DNA of 5,051 bases from assembly GCA_964543965.1 (NCBI GenBank), contig CAZJAX010000118.1:1-5051 (forward strand), written 5' to 3'. The number at the start of each line of letters is the position of its first letter. Within the stretch, counting starts at the first letter, position 1. The notes beneath the pieces were generated by a model. That model did not search any database. It had not been told where the DNA came from and saw nothing but the letters and a program-made list of their open reading frames with translations. Of the stretch, positions 1 through 5,051 are shown piece by piece. The translations under genes and the position numbers were made by a program. This stretch comes from CAMDWQ01 sp964543965 (GTDB lineage Bacteria; Omnitrophota; Gorgyraeia; 2-02-FULL-51-18).

Positions 1-428
1 TGGTCGAAATAAAGTTTTCCGAAGGTGACGAACCGTGCGAACAGGAGCTTTCTCAGATTATTCGTAAATTTCCTGATCTCATTCGAAACCAGAAGCAGCG
101 AAAGATATTCAAAAACACATTTGCTGATCGCGGAAAAGAAAACGATGAGAACCAATATCGAGAAGATCGCTGCGTTCGACAGTGAAGCAGTATCGACAAA
201 AATGCTGGCTTTCTGGAACCAGGTCTCGTCACGGATAAAACCGTAATCGCTGGCGACCAGGCCGCGGCATAGCGGCAGAAGAAGAGCTACATTTAACGCT
301 TCAGCCAAGCCGGAAAAAATAGAAAAGATGCTCGGAACCAAAAACGAGGATGTATTGATCCCGATGCTTTTGGCGACGTGATACAAACTATTCTTTTTTT
401 CGTGGGTCTCTATGGATTCGTTCGTCAT
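1..428 (-). CDS. ABC exporter, N-terminal transmembrane part (partial, runs off window)
   Basis: I translated the minus strand by hand: an ATG at 428-426 opens a frame that stays open for 142 codons to the window edge, so the 3' part is missing. An in-frame TAA lies two codons upstream (437-435), which makes this ATG the first possible start. The product has a hydrophilic N-terminus of about 30 residues, a first membrane segment at about 32-54 (containing GLAEALNVALLLPL), an extracytoplasmic loop of about 30 residues, and a second membrane segment at about 86-114. A basic stretch follows, with LRKLLFARFVTFGKLYFD at 125-142. This layout, and the LRxxLF...YFD pattern after TM2, match the type I ABC exporter membrane domain (MsbA/PglK-like). 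The ATP-binding domain would lie beyond the edge and is not seen. In a glycan locus the inferred role is flipping a lipid-linked saccharide or exporting a lipid or polysaccharide. The family call rests on pattern recognition only; another polytopic membrane protein remains possible. Confidence 0.78.
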   Translation of the reverse strand, partial: MTNESIETHEKKNSLYHVAKSIGINTSSFLVPSIFSIFSGLAEALNVALLLPLCRGLVASDYGFIRDETWFQKASIFVDTASLSNAAIFSILVLIVFFSAISKCVFEYLSLLLVSNEIRKFTNNLRKLLFARFVTFGKLYFD

Positions 429-457
429 ATATTCTTAATTATTTTTATCACTTTTAT

Positions 458-486
458 ATAATAATACACAAAACATACCAATTCAA
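458..486 (-). promoter_or_regulatory. Candidate sigma-70-type promoter for the ABC exporter gene
   Basis: On the minus strand TTGAAT (486-481) is followed after 17 bases by TATTAT (463-458). These are near matches to the -35 and -10 consensus boxes (4/6 and 5/6) at ideal spacing. Transcription would begin near 451, about 20-25 bases before the ATG at 428. The surrounding sequence is very AT-rich, so chance matches are easy, and other TATA-like hexamers lie close by. The ribosome binding site ahead of the ATG is weak (AAGAA only). Confidence 0.4.
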
Positions 487-526
487 GCGATATTTATCAT
501 ATTTTAATATTATTAACTATACTGTG

Positions 527-544
527 GGGCTCAGTGGATAGCCC
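527..544 (-). other. Small hairpin in the gap between glycosyltransferase and ABC genes
   Basis: On the minus strand GGGCT (544-540) can pair with AGCCC (531-527) around an eight-base loop. It is the second of two hairpins downstream of the glycosyltransferase stop. No run of T follows on the transcribed strand, so it is not a convincing intrinsic terminator; it may help protect the 3' end of the upstream mRNA or may be chance. Confidence 0.3.
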
Positions 545-547
545 TGA

Positions 548-568
548 AAATAGCCGGGGTAGCTATTT
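548..568 (-). other. Hairpin immediately after the glycosyltransferase stop codon
   Basis: AAATAGC (568-562) pairs perfectly with GCTATTT (554-548) around a seven-base loop, starting two bases after the TAA of the glycosyltransferase gene. Only four T residues lie at the end of the stem, and its pairs are mostly A-T, so it would make a weak intrinsic terminator at best. Its position at the end of the packed four-gene unit fits an attenuating or 3'-end-stabilising role (inference). Confidence 0.35.
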
Positions 569-569
569 A

Positions 570-1661
570 TTACAGCCGCATGAAAAATCGGCTTTCAATT
601 ATTCTCTTTAAATAATTGAAATAATCAGACTTACAAAAAAACTGCGCACTCTCAATATGGGGCTTCTTGGGCGTCTCCAAAGCCTCAATTATGGCGGCTC
701 TTAACTCCGCTGGGCGAAGTGGATTGACGGAGTAACCCACCCTGCCCTCGCGCAAAGCATCCCAAGATCCATCTACCGATCCCCCGATGACGGGAAGGCC
801 GCTCATCGCAGCTTCCAAAAAAACGATACCGAATCCCTCGCCGGTGCTCGGCATGACGAACACATCCGCGCTGCGGTAAAGGTCCAAAAGATCCTGCTCG
901 CTCGGCGGGCCGATGAATTTTACCCGGTCCTCTACCTGAAGATCGCGCGAAAGCTTTTCCAGCCTAGGCCTGTCATCTCCGTCCCCGGCGATCACGTAAA
1001 GAAGATCCGGATATATTTTGGCTATCGGTGCAAGTGCGCTGATAACGCGGTCATGCCCCTTGTAGCGCTCTTTCTCAGAGATCCGTCCTACGGTCAAAAG
1101 AATTCTCTTTCCCTGCAAGCCATAGCGCGCGATAAGCTCATCCGATCTATTTCCAGGGCTGAAACGCTGGTTGACCGTGTTGGGCAAAACACACACTTTC
1201 TGCGGATCGATGTCGGCCCAGCCCAAGAACTCCCTGCGTGTATAGCGGCTTACCGACGTGATAAGCCGCGCGCTCTCGACAGAGCGGGCAACCGCCTTGC
1301 CGGGTTTCTTCCAAGCTTCAATACCGTGGATATGGATCCAATAAGGTACCCCGAGCTTCCAAGAGAGAAGCTGAGCCAGCGGCGCCATGAACAGGTGTCC
1401 GCAGAATATGAAATCGTAATAATTTCTGGGGGGGAAGAGGCTGAGCGCGTTCAGCGAATACAGGATCTTGTTTCCGCAAGCGCCCTGCTGGATGACGCCC
1501 CCGGGAACGTTTGCGGAGTTTTTCGCATTCCCAAAGCGTGGATAGACGACGACGTTATTGTTCGGATCGAGCTTGACCATCGCTTCGAAAAGATCACGGT
1601 TGGCCTGGGCTATTCCTCCGCCGCCCCCGTAAGCGTCCGTGACAAGCGCAAGAACTCTCAC
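570..1661 (-). CDS. GT4-family glycosyltransferase
   Basis: A 363-residue GT-B fold enzyme that would transfer a sugar from a nucleotide donor, with retention of anomeric configuration, to a glycan or lipid-linked acceptor at the cytoplasmic face of the membrane. The N-terminal half starts with a first beta strand and a glycine-rich acceptor-side loop (LALVTDAYGGGGGIAQANR, 4-22), followed by HIHG at 110-113 and SVSRYTR at 136-142. The C-terminal Glycos_transf_1 domain has VGRISEKERYKGHD (191-204), with the donor-phosphate R193 and K201, and the E-X7-E motif EGFGIVFLE (E275, E283). The frame is open upstream to 1775, but that part lies inside the asnB gene. The GTG at 1661 is preferred because it overlaps the asnB TGA (GTGA), places the first strand at the N-terminus as in homologues, and has AAAAGG seven bases upstream. 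Donor and acceptor cannot be told; a GDP-linked sugar is suggested only by the neighbours. Confidence 0.93.
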   Translation of the reverse strand: MRVLALVTDAYGGGGGIAQANRDLFEAMVKLDPNNNVVVYPRFGNAKNSANVPGGVIQQGACGNKILYSLNALSLFPPRNYYDFIFCGHLFMAPLAQLLSWKLGVPYWIHIHGIEAWKKPGKAVARSVESARLITSVSRYTRREFLGWADIDPQKVCVLPNTVNQRFSPGNRSDELIARYGLQGKRILLTVGRISEKERYKGHDRVISALAPIAKIYPDLLYVIAGDGDDRPRLEKLSRDLQVEDRVKFIGPPSEQDLLDLYRSADVFVMPSTGEGFGIVFLEAAMSGLPVIGGSVDGSWDALREGRVGYSVNPLRPAELRAAIIEALETPKKPHIESAQFFCKSDYFNYLKRIIESRFFMRL

Positions 1662-3490
1662 GAGACCGCCTTTTGATAAACCGCATAGGCCCACCGGCGC
1701 GACCAGTGACACGCCTCGGCCGACAGCATCGCTTTCTCCTTCCATGAGGCTAAAGCGGGATCGTCGTCGAGCCACCGGCCGATCGGCAAAACGAAACCTG
1801 TCTTTTTTCTCTGAGCCACGGCCGCAGGCAAGGGGTTTTTCGGACTTAAAGCAAGCTCCCTTTTAAAATCCCCTCCCGGCGATCTTAAGATAAGAGGGAC
1901 CATTTTTTCAAAAAGAGGCCTATCCACATAAGGCACGCGAAGCTCCAGAGAGTGCGCCATACCGGCCCAATCGGCATCGCGTAAAAGCTGATTTCTCATG
2001 TACATGGACATCTCCATGGACGACACGCGCGCATACGGTGTGCCTGGGTCAGGCTTAAGCGCTGCGCCGATATTCCTCATTAAATGAAGCCGCTTCAATC
2101 CCTCTTCGGCCGCATCTTTTCCCAAGAGCCCTTCCAGCTCCCAGGGCATAAAGAGTCCCCGGCGAAGAAAATAAGCTCCTTCATAGAAGGCGCCGTACTC
2201 GGGCAGACCCGCCGCCTTCGGAGATATGCGTCCGGGCAAACAGGACGAAAGGATCGAGCGGGCCCATTTTCCTGCGCCCGGAATATATTTAAACGGCGCC
2301 ATTTTCAAAGTCCAGGACGGTACGTCGCGGAAAGAAGGGTATCCGCCGAAAAGCTCATCGGCGCCGATGCCGGAAAGGACGACCTTCAGCCCCTGTTCTG
2401 CCGCCATTTTGCTGACCAGATAGGTGTTGAGCCCGTCAACGCTCGGCTGGTCCATCGCCTTAAAAAATTTAGGCAGATCCTGTTTCACGTCCGCGTATCC
2501 TATCCGCTTCTCGAAGTGCCGGGTGCGGTAAAGCCTGGCTAGCTCGGAAGCGAGAACGGTCTCGTCCTGAGCCGTTCCCTCAAACTCATGAAATCCGAGC
2601 GTCATTGTACGCACGTCTCCGCCTCGGATCTCTTCCGAATGAGCTGTCAGCGCTCCGGAATCGATCCCGGAAGATAAAAAAACCCCGACGGGGACATCGG
2701 AAACGAAGTGTCTGCGCACCGTCTCTTGCATGTGTTCGTGCATTTCAGTGCGAAGCGCGGGAGCGGAACGGTGTCTGGCGTTGGAATATTTCTCAAAGAT
2801 CCCGGGAATTGAAAAATATCTTTTGGGCTCCGAAAATCCCGTGGAGTCGACCCATGCGTATGAACCTGCCGGAAGGGAGCGGATCTCGCGGTATAGCGTA
2901 AAGGGTTCGGGAACGCTGCCCATCAGAAAAAATCCTGCGGCGCCCGCAGGCTCCCGTATCTGAGAGACTTTTCCTCCCGCCAGGAGAGCCTTCACCTCGG
3001 AGGCGGCTCTCAGGCACCAGCCGTCATCGGCATAGTACAGCGGCTTTATCCCGAAGGGGTCGCGTGCAAGAAGCATCGCATTTTTGCGCGTATCCCAGAT
3101 CGCAAACGCGAACATGCCCTGCAGCTGGCCGAACATCGCCGGCCCCTTTTCTTGGTATAGAGCCAGCAGAACTTCCGTGTCTGTTCCCGTACGGAAAACG
3201 CGGCCTGAGATCTCAAGCTCTGCACGAAGCTCGCGGAAGTTGTAGATCTCGCCGTTGAAACTGATGAGGCAAGTTCCGTCAGGGCTCGCCATGGGCTGCG
3301 CGCCGCTCTGAGAGAGATCAAGGATGGAAAGCCGCCGGTGACCCAGCGCTGCGCGTCCGTCCGGAGAGAACCATTCACCGCTTCCGTCGGGACCCCGGTG
3401 GGCCATCGCGCTGCGGATACCCCTTAGTTCGTCGCGGTCAACCTCAGGAGCAGCGTAGTGGTAGGCATAGATCGCCGCGATACCGCACAT
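1658..3490 (-). CDS. asnB: Glutamine-hydrolysing asparagine synthase-family amidotransferase
   Basis: A full-length 610-residue enzyme of the AsnB family, cytoplasmic. The class II glutamine amidotransferase domain (about 1-215) starts with the nucleophile Cys2 directly after Met1, which fixes the ATG at 3490. It also shows HRGPDG (31-36), GHRRLSI (50-56), FNGEIYN (78-84), GTDTE (102-106) and RDPFGIKPLYY (143-153). The synthetase domain shows the pyrophosphate loop SSGIDS (273-278), DQPSVDGLNTY (347-357), LSGIGADELFGGY (372-384) and, towards the end, MAHSLELRVPYVD and RKKTGF. All expected catalytic elements are present, so it should release ammonia from glutamine and adenylate a carboxylate. 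In the family this gives asparagine from aspartate; within a glycan locus an alternative acceptor, such as a uronic acid, is plausible. It starts six bases after the epimerase stop without a strong Shine-Dalgarno sequence, suggesting coupled translation. The family is certain; the substrate is not, so the symbol is a family label. Confidence 0.94.
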   Translation of the reverse strand: MCGIAAIYAYHYAAPEVDRDELRGIRSAMAHRGPDGSGEWFSPDGRAALGHRRLSILDLSQSGAQPMASPDGTCLISFNGEIYNFRELRAELEISGRVFRTGTDTEVLLALYQEKGPAMFGQLQGMFAFAIWDTRKNAMLLARDPFGIKPLYYADDGWCLRAASEVKALLAGGKVSQIREPAGAAGFFLMGSVPEPFTLYREIRSLPAGSYAWVDSTGFSEPKRYFSIPGIFEKYSNARHRSAPALRTEMHEHMQETVRRHFVSDVPVGVFLSSGIDSGALTAHSEEIRGGDVRTMTLGFHEFEGTAQDETVLASELARLYRTRHFEKRIGYADVKQDLPKFFKAMDQPSVDGLNTYLVSKMAAEQGLKVVLSGIGADELFGGYPSFRDVPSWTLKMAPFKYIPGAGKWARSILSSCLPGRISPKAAGLPEYGAFYEGAYFLRRGLFMPWELEGLLGKDAAEEGLKRLHLMRNIGAALKPDPGTPYARVSSMEMSMYMRNQLLRDADWAGMAHSLELRVPYVDRPLFEKMVPLILRSPGGDFKRELALSPKNPLPAAVAQRKKTGFVLPIGRWLDDDPALASWKEKAMLSAEACHWSRRWAYAVYQKAVS

Positions 3491-3496
3491 GCCGTC

Positions 3497-4516
3497 TTAA
3501 ATTCGCGCTTTACTGCCGGAGGATGGCTCCCTGCCTGCCGGCAGGCTGGCGCTTTTGGCGGAAAACCATTCATACATCTCGCGCACGCCGTCCTCAAGCG
3601 ATGTGGACGGGACAAAACCGGTGTATTTTTTTAGGAGCGTCGTGTCGGCGGAACGGCGCGCATACCCATCAGGCTTCGAAGTATCATAGAACGCCTTGGG
3701 AAAGCGGCCCGTGACCTTGCAGATGATCTCAAAAAGCTGTTTCATCGTCACTTCCTGGTCGTGGCCGATGTTGATCGGCTGAGCCGGAGGGGCCTTTTCG
3801 GCTAAAAGCATCATTCCGCGCGCAAGATCACGCGCATGGACGAAAGCCCGGGACTGGTTGCCGGTCCCCCAGATGACGACGGGGTCATTGCCGTCCAAAA
3901 CCCGCTTCATGATCGCAGGGATGACGTGGGACGTCCCCTCGTCAAAATGATCACGAGGTCCGTAAGCGTTGAAGGGGCGCCCGATGACGACCTCTATCTT
4001 TTTTTCAGCCGTGTAATACTTGGCCAGCTTTTCACCCATAAGCTTGCCGAGACCGTAGCCCTCGTTGGTCGGTTCCGGAGAACCGCGTTCGCCTTCAGAC
4101 TCCGGTGTCGGCACGATCGCATCATGAGGGTAGATACAGGCCGTGCTGATCTGGAGAAAGCGCTTCACTCCGCTGTCCGCCGCGGCGTGAAGTACGTTCA
4201 TCTGGAGGCGCATGTTGGATTCGAACATGTCGGCCATGTTGAAACGGTTATACTCGATCCCGGTCACTTTCGCCGCCAGATTCAGCACCACTTCCTGACC
4301 CTTGCAGGCCGCATAACAGTTTTTAAGATCGAACAGGTCTGAGGTATCCAGCTTCACCTTGTCGATGACACCTGCCAGACGCTCTCGGTTACCGCGGACC
4401 AGACTGTCCGCCACGGTCACCGCAGCGCCCTCGGCCGTTAAAAGCTCCGTCAGATATGAACCGATAAAACCCGCGCCCCCGGTCACCAGAACTTTTTTGT
4501 TCTTCCAGTAGCTCAT
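3497..4516 (-). CDS. fcl: GDP-L-fucose synthase-like NAD(P)-dependent epimerase/reductase
   Basis: A 339-residue extended SDR protein. The nucleotide-binding motif TGGAGFIG lies at 12-19 and AAKVTGI at 81-87. The active site has T125 and C127 in STACIYP (124-130), Y154 and K158 in YGLGK, and SHVIPAIMKR (196-205) with H197 and R205. C127, H197 and R205 match E. coli GDP-L-fucose synthase Cys109, His179 and Arg187; the catalytic Ser107 position carries Thr. The C-terminus has KPDGYARRSADTTLLKKYTG and SLEDGVREMYEWF, as in that family. With GDP-mannose 4,6-dehydratase directly upstream, the likely reaction is 3,5-epimerisation and 4-reduction of GDP-4-keto-6-deoxymannose to GDP-L-fucose. Some stretches (ACIYP, YGLxK, NIGHDQEVTM) also resemble GDP-mannose 3,5-epimerase, so the product is not settled. 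The last 20 or so residues (SAKSASLPAGRE onward) extend past the usual family end and are partly encoded by a palindrome. The start at 4516 overlaps the gmd stop. Confidence 0.82.
   Translation of the reverse strand: MSYWKNKKVLVTGGAGFIGSYLTELLTAEGAAVTVADSLVRGNRERLAGVIDKVKLDTSDLFDLKNCYAACKGQEVVLNLAAKVTGIEYNRFNMADMFESNMRLQMNVLHAAADSGVKRFLQISTACIYPHDAIVPTPESEGERGSPEPTNEGYGLGKLMGEKLAKYYTAEKKIEVVIGRPFNAYGPRDHFDEGTSHVIPAIMKRVLDGNDPVVIWGTGNQSRAFVHARDLARGMMLLAEKAPPAQPINIGHDQEVTMKQLFEIICKVTGRFPKAFYDTSKPDGYARRSADTTLLKKYTGFVPSTSLEDGVREMYEWFSAKSASLPAGREPSSGSKARI
3530..3549. repeat. Perfect 14-base GC palindrome embedded in the epimerase 3' end
   Basis: GCCTGCCGGCAGGC at 3533-3546 equals its own reverse complement, and two more outer base pairs form beyond a T/T mismatch (3530-3531 with 3548-3549). 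It sits about 35 bases before the epimerase stop and is read as SLPAGR, in a tail that lies beyond the conserved end of the protein. A shorter partial echo, CTGCCGG, occurs at 3513-3519 and could form a competing stem with it. This is the only full copy in the window. It looks like a short dispersed palindromic (REP-like) element, or simply a strong mRNA hairpin between two cistrons; the sequence alone cannot decide. Confidence 0.6.
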
Positions 4517-5051
4517 TTTCTCTTTTCCTCCAAAGCTTCGATGTCAGCGTCGACCATGATGCGGACAAGCTGCTTAAAGCTAGTTTTGGGTTTCCATCCA
4601 AGAAGTTTTCTGGCTTTCGTGCTATCGCCCTGCAGGATATCGACTTCTAGAGGCCGGAAATAGCGCTTGTCGATCTTGACGTATTTCTTCCAATCAAGTT
4701 TGGCATAATCAAACGCTTCCTGGACGAATTCTTTTACCGTGTGCGTTTCGCCCGTGGCGATGACAAAATCATCGGCGCGTCTTTGTTGGAGCATCAGCCA
4801 CATCGCCTCAACATAGTCCTTGGCGTAGCCCCAGTCGCGCTTCGCATCAAGGTTGCCGAGATAAAGGGCATCCTGCAGGCCCTTCTTGATCCGCGCGATC
4901 GCCATCGTGATCTTTCGTGTGACAAACGTCTCGCCGCGCCTCGGCGACTCGTGATTAAAAAGAATGCCGTTACAGGCGTAGATCCCTTCGCCTTCACGGT
5001 AGTTCTTCGTGGTCCAGTACGCAAAAAGCTTTGCCACGGCGTACGGGCTGC
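4513..5051 (-). CDS. gmd: GDP-mannose 4,6-dehydratase, C-terminal part (partial, 5' end outside window)
   Basis: The frame is open to the window edge and gives the last 178 residues; the N-terminal Rossmann motif lies outside. An internal GTG at 5037 is not the start, because SPYAVAK, containing the catalytic YxxxK of the SDR family, is encoded just before it. The visible part is highly typical of Gmd: FAYWTTKNYRE, YACNGILFNHESPRRGETFV, TRKITMAIARI, LYLGNLDAKRDWGYAKDYVEAMW, DDFVIATGETHTVKEFV, RYFRPLEVDILQGDSTKA and LLGWKPKTSF. The enzyme dehydrates GDP-D-mannose to GDP-4-keto-6-deoxy-D-mannose in the cytoplasm, the branch point to GDP-L-fucose, GDP-D-rhamnose, colitose and perosamine. Its TGA overlaps the ATG of the epimerase gene (ATGA), so the two steps are translationally coupled. 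Nothing looks broken in the part seen. Confidence 0.97.
   Translation of the reverse strand, partial: SPYAVAKLFAYWTTKNYREGEGIYACNGILFNHESPRRGETFVTRKITMAIARIKKGLQDALYLGNLDAKRDWGYAKDYVEAMWLMLQQRRADDFVIATGETHTVKEFVQEAFDYAKLDWKKYVKIDKRYFRPLEVDILQGDSTKARKLLGWKPKTSFKQLVRIMVDADIEALEEKRK
4527..4531 (-). promoter_or_regulatory. Shine-Dalgarno sequence of the epimerase gene
   Basis: GGAGG lies within the last codons of gmd, ten bases before the epimerase ATG at 4516. It supports that start and, with the ATGA overlap, efficient re-initiation by ribosomes finishing gmd. It is the best ribosome binding site in the window; asnB and the ABC gene have only weak ones. Confidence 0.6.

Noticed and set aside
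25..246. Plus-strand frame of 73 codons
   Set aside because: It is antisense to the ABC exporter frame, which has coherent membrane segments and a longer open frame; the plus-strand product shows no recognisable pattern.
527..568. Intrinsic terminator after the glycosyltransferase
   Set aside because: The two stems are short and lack a T-run on the transcribed strand, so I list them only as hairpins.
1053..1676. Plus-strand frame of 207 codons opposite the glycosyltransferase
   Set aside because: It is a shadow of the GC-rich GT4 gene, whose motifs are clear on the minus strand; the antisense product resembles nothing.
1662..1775. Upstream extension of the glycosyltransferase to an ATG at 1775
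   Set aside because: These 38 codons lie inside asnB, encode a low-complexity basic stretch before the normal first beta strand, and the GTG at 1661 has a better ribosome binding site and a typical stop-start overlap.
3836..4342. Plus-strand frame of 168 codons opposite the epimerase
   Set aside because: It is antisense to a well-supported SDR gene and has no recognisable domain.
4513..5037. gmd as a complete short gene starting at the GTG at 5037
   Set aside because: The frame continues to the edge and the residues before it (SPYA) complete the catalytic YxxxK motif, so the gene is cut by the window and not naturally short.
1..5051. CRISPR array, tRNA or rRNA gene, insertion sequence, or a novel defence-type system
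   Set aside because: I saw no regularly spaced repeats, cloverleaf-like sequence, transposase or terminal inverted repeats, and almost the whole window is covered by recognisable glycan-biosynthesis genes.

Overview
The window reads as a sugar-nucleotide and surface-glycan locus from a bacterium, probably Gram-negative. Every supported gene lies on the minus strand, so transcription runs from high to low coordinates. The organism cannot be fixed from 5 kb. A perfect GC-rich palindrome inside a coding sequence (GCCTGCCGGCAGGC) recalls short palindromes that I remember as common in genomes of uncultured lineages such as Omnitrophota and relatives, but this is only a weak hint.

In order of transcription: (1) 5051-4513, the C-terminal part of GDP-mannose 4,6-dehydratase (gmd), cut by the window edge; (2) 4516-3497, an extended SDR epimerase/reductase of the GDP-L-fucose synthase type (fcl/wcaG-like), overlapping gmd by four bases (ATGA); (3) 3490-1658, a glutamine-dependent asparagine synthase-family amidotransferase (asnB-like), starting six bases after gene 2; (4) 1661-570, a GT4-family glycosyltransferase starting at a GTG that overlaps the asnB stop (GTGA); (5) a 141-base AT-rich gap (569-429) with two small hairpins and a plausible sigma-70-type promoter; (6) 428-1, the N-terminal part of a membrane protein that looks like the transmembrane domain of an ABC exporter, running off the window edge.

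Genes 1 and 2 would convert GDP-mannose into GDP-4-keto-6-deoxymannose and then GDP-L-fucose or a related GDP-deoxyhexose. The glycosyltransferase could add that or another sugar to a growing glycan. The ABC exporter could flip or export the lipid-linked product. The asparagine synthase-like enzyme is a common passenger of exopolysaccharide and O-antigen loci, and here may amidate a sugar acid instead of, or as well as, making asparagine. The first four genes are packed so tightly that they almost certainly form one translationally coupled operon; the ABC gene may have its own promoter.

I see no RNA genes, insertion sequences, CRISPR array or clearly novel system. The points of most interest are the embedded palindrome that encodes the tail of the epimerase, the mixed specificity signature of that epimerase, the unusual synthetase-domain signature of the amidotransferase, and the truncated ABC gene at the low-coordinate edge.
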